Part shown: positions 11,904 through 23,700 of the stretch, one piece after another
Layout: the number at the start of each line of letters is the position of its first letter
Numbering within the stretch: position 1 is the stretch's first letter
Source of the DNA: Codonopsis lanceolata
Lineage: Eukaryota > Streptophyta > Magnoliopsida > Asterales > Campanulaceae
Direction of reading: 5' to 3'
DNA: 64,000 nucleotides
Assembly (NCBI GenBank): GCA_013146195.2
Contig: CM028377.1
Location: forward strand, 61,188,360 to 61,252,359
The notes under the pieces: generated by a model
Told to the model about the DNA's origin: nothing
The model's input: only the letters and a program-made list of their open reading frames with translations
Database searches by the model: none
Position numbers and translations under genes: made by a program

Positions 11904-13692
11904 GTTGGTCTTGATTGAATAGTGAACCTAGATTTGGAATGAGAGAAAGAGTCAAAGAAAAATCACTATGTAATGCAATTCTCATAAATGATTTGAAATG
12001 AGCAACTAGTATATGTATATACTCCATCCGTTCTTAAATAGTTGTTGTGGACACACAACACAGATTAAAAAATTTATGGAATCAAAGTGAACAACAAGTC
12101 TCCTCTAAATTCTGTAATAAATCACCTCTTGTTTGCAGATGACTGCTTCCTATTAATTCTTTAGAATTTCCGAGAGAGTGACAACAAATCTGAAGAATGT
12201 TTTGGATAAAAACTACTCTTAGCCGGGTCAGAGAATAAACAAAAGCAAAGAGTAAAATCGTTTTCTCAAAAAAAAAACTCTAGCAAGTAGTAATTAATTA
12301 TGAAGCAAGTTTTGTGAAGATCAGCCAAAGAAGGTGATTTTCTAAATTAAAAATGGTGGACTGTCGTCAGGGTGCAGTGGAAAGCTTCTTTGCTGTCAAA
12401 AGCAGTAGACTAATTCTCATCAAAGGTGTTTTTAATTTCATCTCTTCTGGTCTATCACCTTTAAGAAATCTAAAGATTCTTTGTAAATTGCTTTGGCTCG
12501 ACAGTCGACCATGAGCAGCCATCAAGGAGTTTTCTGGAAACATGGGACTATGTTTGTGAGTTGTGAGTTGTGACGCAAAGCAAGAAGACGATCGAGTTAG
12601 GCATTAAAGATTAACAATGTTTCTTTTGTTTAAGTCGACTGACTAGTACCAGCCTAGCGCATGAAAAAGTAAGAAAATCCCTTAAACATAGAATCACGCG
12701 CATTCTTTTATATATATATATATATATAATTGATTTTTATAAATGGAAACATTGGAAGTCGAAACAGTTTGTTTTGTTTTTTAGTTTTTATACTAAACAT
12801 TTAATATTCTTGAATAAGTTGACAAGAATATATTTATACATTTTTAGGAACTTTGAATACACCTAGACTGTTGATATTATTAGCACAATTCACAATATCA
12901 TATTGGACATTTTATTTTTCATCACATCTATGTAAAAGTTTGTAAATGTTCTTTGCGGATGTTCAACAAATTTTCTACAAAATTAAAAAAAAATGGTCAC
13001 GAAATATGTTTTAGACATTTTGAACCCAAAAATCCGTCCTAAGAGACATTCATAAACAAAAATCCGACCGGATTCTCAAATTCAAAGTTGCAAGGAAATG
13101 GTTAGTTCCAGCTGAAAAAAACAATGAAGTAGTTGATATAGTCGAACTATAAAGTTATATATTTTTGATAAGCTTGAATAATGGTTAAATAAAAAATATT
13201 AAGAAATGCAACAGATAAATTTATCAGTTCAAATAAATTCAAATCTCAAAATTTCAGCTTTGTACTTTTCAAAATAACCTTGAGAAATATATTTTAAATT
13301 TTAGAATATAACATATCTTGAATAGTAAAATAAAATATTTATCTTCAAACCGTGTTTTTACTAAATACTTGACTTTATTTTATAAACCGAAGTTTCAAAT
13401 TATTAGATTCATATTTTTTCAAAAAAAAACTTTAAAAGTTGTATAACGAAATAGAAGATAAAACAAAATGATAGAGACTCAATTTTCAGCTCAATGAAAA
13501 ATTAAAAGGATTTGAATAATCTGGGGAGAGAGGTTGTTAGGATTTTTTTACCGAATGTTGGGTGAATGAAATTCTGAAGTGAAATAATAGACGTCAAATT
13601 ATGGATTATGTATGAAGGGTTGCATTTGTTAGACGATTGATATTGAATTTGATTATGAGTTGAAATGGTGTATTGCTTATATTAAAAGTAGT
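11904..13692. other. Gene-free; contains a single Stowaway end
   Basis: The phrase actccatccgttcttaaata at about 12021 looks like the left end of a decayed Stowaway MITE, but the right end is not visible. An (AT)n run lies at 12709-12728. I see no gene. Confidence 0.35.
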
Positions 13693-15420
13693 TCTCTTTG
13701 TAACACCGTTTTACGGATCTTAATTCGTAAGACGAAGCCCTACTATGTCGCAACGCAACCCACCAAACCAACACACGGTGGGTCAGATCAAGAAGATTTG
13801 TTTTATATAAAATACACGTGATATTGTCTTTCCTAAGTTTTTGTCTTATATTAATAGGTTAAAAAAGATTACTTACATGACATGGGATGAGGCTTAAGGG
13901 CAGATGCAAGATTTTAATGAGTTGAGTTTAATATATAGTATGTCTTTTAGAGTTTTTCAATGGGGTTAGTTTTTTTTATTTCTCATTTTTGAATTGGTCA
14001 TTAAAAATAATATTGTGTCTCGATAATTTTTTTGAAATATTTTGAAAAAGGTGTATCAAAGTCTTTTAAAGCAAATAGAGATAAATTCGAAAGGAATGTT
14101 TCAAAATTTGATGATTCCTACTCACATAAGGTTACTATTCAACTTATATATATATATATATATTTTTTTTTTGCATAATTAAATGTTTGTTCATCTTCTT
14201 CCTGGTATATTGAGATAGGCCATATTTATTAAAAGTAAAATTTAAGCTTAGAGACTATGTATGAAAAAAATAGATTTGGAAATATTAAGCTCATGAATTT
14301 TAAGTGCCGAAATGTCAATTATACTAATCTTATAATTAAGTATTGAATTTAAGTATTTTATTTGATAATACATGCATGAAGCCTCTTTTGTTTGAATATT
14401 ATCAAAATCTCAACTCTGCATTCAATAGACTTATCTGAACGAATTTAGGGAACACGCAATTTAAAAAAAATGTATGAAAATTTGGCATGCTCTTCGCAAT
14501 TGTTATTGTTGGATTGTGTTTTATTACACTTTTTTTTTCTTTTTTACTTGCTAGCACAACACCTAATAAAAAATAATTCAAAAAATTAATAATTTCTAAT
14601 TAATCAAAACGTGGATGACTCAATTGTATATATAAAATAAAAATGTGAACCAACAAAAGTATAATTTTTATTTTAGTCAATTTCTAAATTTTAGCAATTG
14701 TGTTGCAGTTTGTTTTCACATGTTAAGTATGAAATTGAAAAAAAGAAAAAAAAAGAAAAAGCACTAGTTAAGCATGAAATTTTGATGGTTAGTCTCTGGA
14801 ACCAACTATTTCCACATTTGCTACGTTTTGGGTAGTCTCAACCAAAGCATTTGCGTCATTGAATTGTTCAAAAAGATGTATTTTGTGTCTCGATAATTTT
14901 GTTGAAGTCTTTTGAAAAAGATGTATTAAAGTCTTTTGAATTATTTAGTCTATATAAAAATAATGGTATGACTGAATGATTTTTTGGTGTTTGTTTATTT
15001 AATTAAATAATCTTATATAAAATATATTGCAGAAAATGTTGTTTCCTAGTAGTATAATATTTGAGTTTCTAATCAAAATGTGTTGCAACCTACTTCAGTT
15101 CTTCCTTTATCGGATATCAAAATATATTTTACTATTTTTAAAGTAAATTATATTAAAAAATTTATTTATATATATTTAAAATATTACATATTTTTTTCCA
15201 GCTGCTACACAAGTATACAATACATGGAAGAACAATCTCTATACCTACTCACCTTTCACAAGTTTATTTTGCCCATTGTTGATTTAACAAATCATGAAAA
15301 ATGTTCAAATCCTACTGTCATTTCAAATAAGAAAAAACGTTTAAATAAATCTTTCACTTACTCAATGTAAAGTTTTGTTATAAATTTTGGAATACTTCTT
15401 TATATACAACATTATCATTG
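13693..15420. other. Gene-free; diverged direct repeat
   Basis: A 60-70 bp segment beginning ttgtgtctcgataattttt at about 14013 recurs at about 14883. Between them is AT-rich sequence with no domain-bearing ORF. At 13699 a tgtaacaccgttttacggatc string resembles the first bases of some gypsy LTRs but has no partner. Confidence 0.35.
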
Positions 15421-15789
15421 AACATGTACAACTATCACAATCACATAACAAAATCCGAAGACCTTTTAGGATCAGTAACTTTAGACAAAGCGACATACAA
15501 CTGGATAGACTAAAAACATGTTTTTTCAAAAGAAGTCATACATTAGACAATGATTGACCTTAACTTTTATTTATAGACAATATTGTGTAAGACACCATCA
15601 GCGGAAATTGTAACAAACTAACAATATTGCGTAAGACACTATCAATGGAAACTGTCTTCTCTAGAATTTGAATGAACTTATATGATCAGATGATGCCATT
15701 GACATTCTTGGAATCAAAATAGTACCACTAGAATGACCCTTTGAAATAACTCGACATGTTTTTTGTTAACATGATCACAAATTATATTA

Positions 15790-16480
15790 TTTATGGACAC
15801 ATTGTAAAATTTTGAGACTTACAAAAAACATGAGACTACAAGCTCTTGGCAATGACGAACGCGTTCTCGTATTGAAGGTATTTTCTGAGTGAATTTTAAG
15901 TACTAGGGACAGTACATATGGTGGTGAAAATAATGGTGTTGCTGCAATATACGTTCCAAATAATCTTTTTGTCAATGCATGAGATAATTTGATTAAGTAA
16001 ATTGTTGAAAGTACATATCCGTCATTTTTAGAGTCTTTTGATAACGTGTCATATTTGTAAGGAAGAGCTATACTTGTCTCGACACTTGATGTTGTTGACA
16101 TCATAAATGCGTGCATGGTTTCTAATAATCACACGGAAGGAAGAATTTATTTGAGTTCAGATTCTATGCGCATGACATAGAACAACACAAATTTTTTGAA
16201 GACATTTATTCTACGAAGTTGTTGAATAAGATAAAGTGTTCAGGATTGTCCAACCATAAATTAACACTTAAGGTTGGTGTTTTGATGATGTTGTTGAGAA
16301 ACATTGACCCTGTTGTAGGATTGTGCAATGGAACAAGACTAATCATTACCAAGTTTGAGAATCACGTTGTTGAAGCTAAATTTTTTAATAAAAACAATGT
16401 TGAAGACAAAATGTTTATACCAAGAATGTCATTATCTCCATTAGATGTGAGGTTATCTTTTAAGTTCCAGATATGACAAT
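15790..16480 (+). pseudogene. Decayed Helitron helicase gene
   Basis: Plus-strand frames give broken Helitron RepHel C-terminal homology. A segment reading STYGGENNGVAAIYVPNNLF (frameshifted, stops around it) precedes the clear block at 16219-16476: KIKCSGLSNHKLTLKVGV, LLRNIDPVVGLCNGTRLIIT, then VEDKMFIPRMSLSPLDVRLS. In an intact element this is the last third of the PIF1-like helicase. The frame ends at a premature stop just after FKFQI, where intact relatives continue QRRQFPL. A chance minus-strand frame over 15787-16116 is the shadow of this gene. Confidence 0.75.
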
Positions 16481-16844
16481 TTTCATTGATAGTATCGTAT
16501 GTCAAAACAATTAACAAAAGTCAAAGTCAATCAATGTCGCATGTAAGATTCTTATTGAAAAAGTCATTATTCACATGGTCAGTTGTATGTCGTAATTTTT
16601 ATGGTAACAAACCGTTCTAACTTGAAGATATTAATATCCCATGAAGATGATATTGTGTATAAGAAAATTTTCAAAATTTATAATATTACCAGTAAAATGA
16701 TGTATTTATATTTAAGTAGTTGTCTACAACATTACTTTTCTTAGTTTATTCTTTTGATTTTGATTTGCTTATTTGTTTTGCTTGAATATTATTTAATTAA
16801 ACAATATTTTTGTTCGTGCATTTAATGCACGGATGTAAAACTAG
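16481..16844 (+). mobile_element. Helitron 3' terminus (+)
   Basis: GTGCATTTAATGCAC forms a hairpin, followed by ggatgtaaaaCTAG (end at 16844) and a T. This is the same family as the ends at 1711, 19927 and 60217. The helicase remnant just upstream belongs to this element. Its 5' end was not found. Confidence 0.8.
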
Positions 16845-16972
16845 TTAAGGGGAAAAAGAAACTCTCACATTTTTCATCATCATAGGATTATTATTATTAT
16901 TATTATTTTTATTTTTATTTTAATTTTATTTTTATTTTTTGTGTGAGTTTTGTTTTGAACTATAGTACTCTA

Positions 16973-17760
16973 CTAGTACTCTTGCCCGAGCCGATGGCAC
17001 AGCGCCAATTTGATAATTTATCAATAAATGAAGCAGATACTGTGGAAATGAACTATTAAAAATATTATTTTCTTAAAAAAATTGACTTTCAAATGGGGTC
17101 TTTTTGCCCAGAACTGTGGGATTAATTAATAATTTGTAAACGAAATTGCGGGCCGGAAAAAAATTAAATTGATTAAGTTAATTACGATAACAGTTAAACA
17201 GAAAAAAACAAATATTTCAAATTTACAAAACTTACGATTTTTTTTAATTTTTTAAATTTGTATACGAAATTACGGATCGAAAAAAAATTAAATTGAGTAA
17301 TTTAATTACGATAACAATTAAAAATAAAAAAATACAAATACAAATTTTCGCAACCATAAAACTGTAAAATATTAACTTTAAAACCATAATAAGTAACTAA
17401 TTTTCGCAAATGTAAAATAATAACTGTAAACCGTCTTGTAAATCGTAATATCTCACTAATTTTTGCAGTAATAAAATAGGGATAGAAAAAAAAGGTGATA
17501 AAAATGGTTGAGATTGTAAGATTAAACGTTATAGAGAGACATTCTTTATATTTCATATATATCAATATTACATTGAAATAAATGCCCGCACATAATTTTT
17601 CGTTTAAAAATTTGACATTCGTTAATAACTTTAACTTATACTTCATAATTTAAACATGTGCTACCGTTAATTAAGAATATATAAAAAAATAAAATGCATG
17701 CTTTATAAAAATTAAATTAATTCAAGTAATTACAATAAGACCTGTAAATTATAGCCGTAA
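16973..17760 (-). mobile_element. Helitron of a second family (3' end at 16973, minus)
   Basis: Read on the minus strand it ends with a gtgccatcggc hairpin, then gggcaagagtaCTAG and host T. The body is homologous, in inverted orientation, to 41455-42260: shared strings include gaagcagatactgt, aaaatattattttcttaaaa and ttaattacgata. No coding sequence is present; long A/T-rich frames here are chance. The upper boundary is approximate. Confidence 0.7.
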
Positions 17761-18198
17761 GATTAAAATAAAAAAAAATAATTACAGTCACTTTTTATCT
17801 TAAGTCAATTACACATATATAAACTGAGCTGTAATATATTATATATTGTGTTGGTTGATATTGACCAAAAAAAATATGATAAAAAGAAAAACCCTTTTGG
17901 TTAATCTCGATTCTCTAGTTACAAAAAGTTGACGGGTGGCTAACATTGGAGTACCTTCTATTTGAACATATCTCCAATCAACTTGCATGAAGGCCTATTT
18001 TCGAGAATTAATGAGTGAAAGGAGACCAATAAACCAATACAGTACATACGTAGGCATAGGGTGTACATCCTAACCAGGAACCGAATCAAGTCAATGGTCA
18101 AATATGATTTGATTACGATTTCAAAAATTGAAAAATCTGTTTGGTTGGATTCATAAGTTTTGATATCGAACTAAACAAAATTGAATTGAATCGAATTA

Positions 18199-18199
<1 letters not shown>

Positions 18200-18262
<63 letters not shown>
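18200..18262. repeat. (AT)n microsatellite, about 31 units
   Basis: An uninterrupted TA/AT dinucleotide run. It is probably polymorphic in length. Confidence 0.95.
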
Positions 18263-18267
<5 letters not shown>

Positions 18268-18514
18268 CTATGTAGTTTAAAAATAATAAAATTTTGTCAA
18301 AATTTGTTTTCTTAAAATAGAAAGCTATTTCAATATAATAAAGTGGTGAACCATGTATTGAAAACATTAATTTGATTATACATTCATTGATTACATGTGT
18401 CCTAATCAATCAAATAATGCTTAAGAATATGAAAATCAAATACTATCTTGGAATATGAAAATCAAATACCGTCAAGCTTAATGATTTGAAAACACAGTTA
18501 ACAAAATATTTCAA

Positions 18515-18815
18515 CACCATCAAAATCTTAATTTTATTGTCCATTTTTCATGTTAATAAATCAAGATCATTTTTTTAATAAAATTTTATACGTTGAAAAT
18601 TTGTGGTCTTATAAAAGATAAAAAATGATGAATTTAAACAACTGGTTTCAGTCAATATTTATTCTAACAATCTTATACTTTTTCTTTTATGTAAAAGCAA
18701 GATAGTCCCTACAAAAATATGTTTATTAAAATATTAGAAACATAAAAAAATAAAATAACAAACCATTATTTATAATTTCAAAAGAAAAAAACCCGAGATG
18801 TAGATCAAACAAAAA
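18515..18815 (+). repeat. Direct repeat, copy 1
   Basis: Shares about 280 bp with 19325-19610: atcttaattttattgtccat, caagatc, aaaatttgtggt(c/t)tta, and agtccct(a/g)caaaaat(a/g)tg all occur in the same order. It probably represents two overlapping Helitron copies or an internal duplication. Confidence 0.8.
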
Positions 18816-18989
18816 ACTTTGAATATTAACCAACAAACAAAGCTTTAGCATGCAAATCCCAACCATATTTTTTGTAAAAATATTACCTTTTGTTTAGTTT
18901 TTTATACTTAATCCCCCAAATCTAATCATATTTGTATCTTAAAAAATCAACTAATATTTTATTGTAATTTTTAACCAACTAACCAGTAA

Positions 18990-19927
18990 AAAACTTAAAC
19001 ATCACATTGTAGAAACTAAAATCTAGAATGGAAGCAATTTTGGAGACAAAGTCTTTATCCCAAAAATGTTATTGTCTCCATCAGTAAAAATGAAACGAAA
19101 ATAAAAACAAGAAAATATAATTCATAACCAAATACTACTTAACGAACCTAAATTTTCTTCACAATTGTAGAGACAACTTATTGACATATTTGAAACTAAT
19201 TACATATCTAATGAAATGGATAAAAAATAAAAGCAATGCATTGACAAAATTATAAAAATATAAGAAACATAAATACACATATATTTTATATTTTTATCAG
19301 ACCCGAATTTAATATAACAATATTTTAATATCGTCAAGTTCTTAATTTTATTGTCCATTTTACATGTTAATAAATCAAGATCGATTTTTTAATAATATTT
19401 TATATGTTAAAAATTTGTGGTTTTATAAAAGATAAAATATGATGAACTTAAACAACCGGCTTCACTCATCATGTATTCTAAAAAAATTATAGTTTTATTT
19501 TTATGTAAAAGTAAGACAGTCCCTGCAAAAATGTGTTTATTAAAATATTAGAAACTTGAAAAAACAAACAAACTATTACTTATAATTTCAATTTGAGAAT
19601 GTAGGTCAAACAAAAGTTAAGGTTAATCATTGTTGCACGTGTGACAATTCCTGAAGTATGGTTCAGAGAAGATCACGATTTTTAACTTAACAAATCGTTT
19701 TGGTCTAAAGATTTTGATACGAGATCAAGAGGGAAAGTTACAAAATAACATAACAAATGTTGTGTATAATGAATTCAAAGTCCATCATATTACCGATACA
19801 ATGATGTATTTCTATTTAAGTAGTTATACTTTATTTTTTTATATTTTATTTTGTCTTTATTTTTGCTTGAATAAAATTTAATTAATAAATATATGTCTGT
19901 GCGTTTAACGCATGAGTGTAAAACTAG
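18990..19927 (+). mobile_element. Helitron 3' part with helicase trace; ends 19927
   Basis: The 3' end GTGCGTTTAACGCAT, then gagtgtaaaaCTAG at 19927 followed by T, is a Helitron terminus of the same family as at 16844. At about 19000-19085 broken frames still give an NHIVETK...GDKVFIPK-like trace of the helicase C-terminus. The second copy of the direct repeat lies inside (19325-19610). Confidence 0.7.
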
Positions 19928-20529
19928 TTAGTTACTAAACCAAACCAATCTAGATTGTTGGAGGACTTTTATTTCTTTGATTATTTGTATTTATTTTAGA
20001 ATTTATATTGTTTTATTTTTTGTAATTTACTTTTAATATGTTATTTTATAATATTTGATGTTAATTCTAAATTAAAATCTTATTTTTATTGTTAATATTG
20101 TTTAAATTGATTTTTATTTTTATATAAATCACAAAATCGAACCAAACCGAATGGTTTGATTTGATTTCAAAGTTTTAGTCTTTTTAGAACATATAGTTTT
20201 TGAACTAAACCAAACCATACAAAATCAAAACAAATCATGTACACCGCAGCATAGACAGACATAACAAAAGGACACGATAAGGGCAAATGAGGAAATTGAC
20301 TATTCTTCTATCTTAATCTTAGTGACTGTAGGAGTGACGACCGTGCTTAGATGTGCATTTGTCATCAAAACGTGTGTTTGGTTTGGGAATTCTTTAGCGC
20401 AGAGGCCGGCAAGGCAACTTCCTTTGCATTTTCTCTCTCTCTCTTTTTTTTTTTGTAATTTTCCCGATTGGAATTTATTTCTTTCCCCTTTCCCACCGGA
20501 ATCAATCAAATGTGAAAAGCTCCTTTTTC

Positions 20530-20768
20530 TTTTTCATCTCTCTCTCTCTCTCTGAATATGGTTTCTACTTTCTAGGATAGAAATCAGTTGACTTTCATAC
20601 CAAAACGACTTTTACATTTGCTTTGAGTCGCAGCTACTTCTCCTTCCTCGTTTTCCAAATCTGCATAATTGGTTTGCTTTCTCTCTCCTCCACACAACAC
20701 ATACTGAATACACACACAGAGCGAAACCAATATTTGGGGTTGTCGGCTGCTTCAACCCAATTCACCAA
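20530..20768 (+). promoter_or_regulatory. 5' leader / core promoter region of the PBL-like kinase gene
   Basis: The region is rich in CT repeats (ctctctctctctctctg at about 20537-20553) and pyrimidine tracts, typical of plant 5' UTRs. No convincing TATA box was seen, so the promoter may be of the TATA-less pyrimidine-patch type. The start codon is the first ATG that opens the conserved MGNC N-terminus. Confidence 0.5.
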
Positions 20769-23700
20769 ATGGGCAACTGCGTAGGTTCTTCTTCAGCTAG
20801 AGTTGATGCTACTCTCAGCTTCCATGCTTCTGGTATGTCTCACTGTGATTATTATAGGATTGAGGGTATTGTCACTTCTTATCTTAGATGGTTATTTACG
20901 TGTCTTTAATCGATGATTATTTTCCAAAGGGTGAAAGATTTGTACAAATATCCTGATTTCTTTCATTAATGGCAAAAGGGTTTTCACTTTCCCGATTTCG
21001 ATTTTTTTTGGTGTGCGTGTATTAGTTGCAGTTATTAGCTCAAATATTTTGTGATTGACTTCATAAATGGTAACAACCTGGTGGTTTACTTAAGAGCCCC
21101 AGATTTTATTGAGTTTGGTAAAGTCTATCACTTGGGTCAGGTGGTAGAATCTTTACTTCCAAGTTTTTGTTATAAATTGTTTATTTATTGCATTTGCTTC
21201 ATTCTTCAAGTGTCGAAGATTAGGGGTATAAAGTGATTCATGTCAGATATTTTTTGTAAATTTCTTTATCCAGATATATCTATTTTAGATTTCAAGGAGA
21301 TGATTTATAATTATTGTATTTGCGAGTTCTCAATTATTGGTGTGTTTCTTGTTGAATGCCTTGCATTTTTGTGGATGTTAGTTAAATATTTCCAATGAGT
21401 TGGATTTTGGTTACTATTTATATCTCTTCTGCCATTCTGTGAGTTTGAATTTGTTTTTGATTTAACTTGTGTTTGGTATGGGGGAGAATTGGAGGGTTGG
21501 GAAATGAAAGAGGGAAACATGGAGGAATGAATGAGTTTTCATTCTTTTGGTAGAAGGTTAAAGTAGACGGGTTGAAACTTAAATTGGAGGATGAGGCTTC
21601 TCTTGTCTCGTGACAAAAATTCCTCATCAAAGTGGGTGGAAAATGAAAAGAAAAGAGAAACAAGCTAGATGTTAATGAATCCTTCTTAGTATCCCTCTTT
21701 AGCATTACCAATTAGGAAAATAGATCCCATCTATTTATAGTATCCTTCCTATATTCCCTTATTGTGATCAAACAATAGATTCCATCCTTTATAGATGGAA
21801 AGTCTCTCCGTTTCATTTTCCATCTCAAGTTAGACAAATTTATCTGTTTGGTTATCTTTCTTCAAGACCTCTTTTGTTGTTTTTGACCCAAAACCATTTT
21901 GGTTCTGTTCGCTTACGTGGTAATATAAAACCATGAATAAAACCATGTGAAATGACAAATTCACAGCATCTCTAATTGAAAAAAAAAACATGTAAAATGA
22001 ACCAACCACCATTTGTGGTGCGTGGTTATCCAAATAGGTCCTTTGTGTTTGGTTAAGTGATTCTAACTTTTTTTTTCTCATTGAAGAAAGGGTTTATGGT
22101 CAATAAATTAAAACTTTCCAGCTCTCATCTCCCTTACCCTTCATATTTCAAGAGAGACAAGGCCTTTGATCCAAGTCACTGTTTTTTTTTTTTTTTGATA
22201 AGTAAAGTATTATATACCAAAGCGTCTAAACAGGAGACGCGTTCTTTTACAACTAGAAGAATACTCAGTAGGACTAATCTATAAAAAAACTATTAACAAA
22301 ATCGATACAAGAATAGTTATGAATATTGGAAGTATTAGTATCCTCATCCCCCCAAAAGAGCAACATACAGTGAAGTTCATCCTTCAACTTGTCCACCGTC
22401 CTCTCCTCATCCTCAAACACCCTTCTATTCCTTTCCCTCACCCAAGTAGTAAAAACGAAAAAAAAGACGCCTAAATAAAAAAAGGCAAAAGATAAAAACA
22501 AAGACATATAAACCCACCCATTATGTTCAGCCAGCTCATTGTGCTTGTCGCAAAGCTCATAATTTTGGCATGGTGTACTCATGCTTATTTTGTCTTCACT
22601 TGTGGGTTTTCTGTTCATAAGTCCGGCTGTTAGTCCCGCAACTAAGTTTGAGGTTGTGGTGAGAGATTCAATGATGTGAAGATTGATGGCCAGTAATTTG
22701 GTTTTCTATTTAATTCCTTCCGTATATTCCGCAAATTGGTTGGCTCGTAATGCCATGGTCTATAATTATTTTTGATTGAGGGACAGTGACTTAAATCAAT
22801 GTGATGTCTTGCCTCTCTTGAAATATGAATCAATTATGTAATCATTCCCGGCCAGTCATTTCCAAGGGTAGGGGATTAAACGAGTGGCCACATCTCTTGC
22901 CCATAAACCCTTCCTTCACCGACAAACAGAAAAAAGAAAAAAAAAAAGAATACTGGTTAGAAAAACTTAACTGGACACAAAATGGTTTTGGGCAAGGAAA
23001 AAAGAAGAAAAGAAATAAAAAAATCTCAAACAAAGATAACCAATCAGACCCATGTTTTACAGCATTAGGTCCAAGATATAATAGCATTTGATATAACTTA
23101 AGGTAGAAAATCTTAACTGTAAGGAAACATTTAGGACCAGTGGACAAAGTTTTGTAACCTCACTAGAGGTCTACTATTTAGGGTCAAGCATGGGTTATAT
23201 CAAGTGAGGATCAAGAGGGGACCTTTTCTGTAAATTTAAAGGGCCATCATGGAAGGAGTAATGCCAAGGGTCACAAAAGAATTGTTCCGACTTTGACTCC
23301 CATTCTGTGTGCCAAGAATGTGTCAGACATCATATTACTAGTGAGGCCAAAGAATAACTAATCACATGGTTGATACATATGTTGGCATTCAAAGTTGGGG
23401 TCCCTAGCATTTACCACATACAGCTCAATTATATGATTGCCACTTATTTGATTCTCAGAAATGCCCTCAGGTGGAGGGCTGGAGCAGCGAGAGTCCGCAA
23501 CTTTGAACAAATCTTGGTACCATTTAGTTTCTACTTTCTTCGTCAAAGGAACATGAGATCTTTTTACCCAGGAACACCCTTTGAAATAGTCTGCTTTCCA
23601 GTACTAAATTACCAAGTGCTCGTTTGATGTGCAAGAGTGTGCATTACATTCGTGTCATTTTAGTGTAAAAAAATTCATTATGCAGCAGTTTAGATGACAT

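Larger units (their letters stand above)
18057..20240. mobile_element. hAT-like element disrupted by Helitrons
   Basis: GGTGTACATCC at 18057 and ...CATGTACACC at about 20240 are inverted. The adjacent text, rich in aaccgaa / accaaaccgaat, is typical of hAT MITE ends. The flanks (aggcatag and cagcatag) look like a decayed 8-bp duplication. Most of the interior, from the AT microsatellite to 19927, is Helitron-derived. Confidence 0.45.

Noticed and set aside
17302..17646. 114-codon hydrophobic minus-strand ORF
   Set aside because: AT-rich Helitron body; Phe/Ile/Tyr-rich composition is what random AT sequence gives.
18113..18409. ORF with a YIYIYI repeat
   Set aside because: It is the translation of the AT microsatellite.
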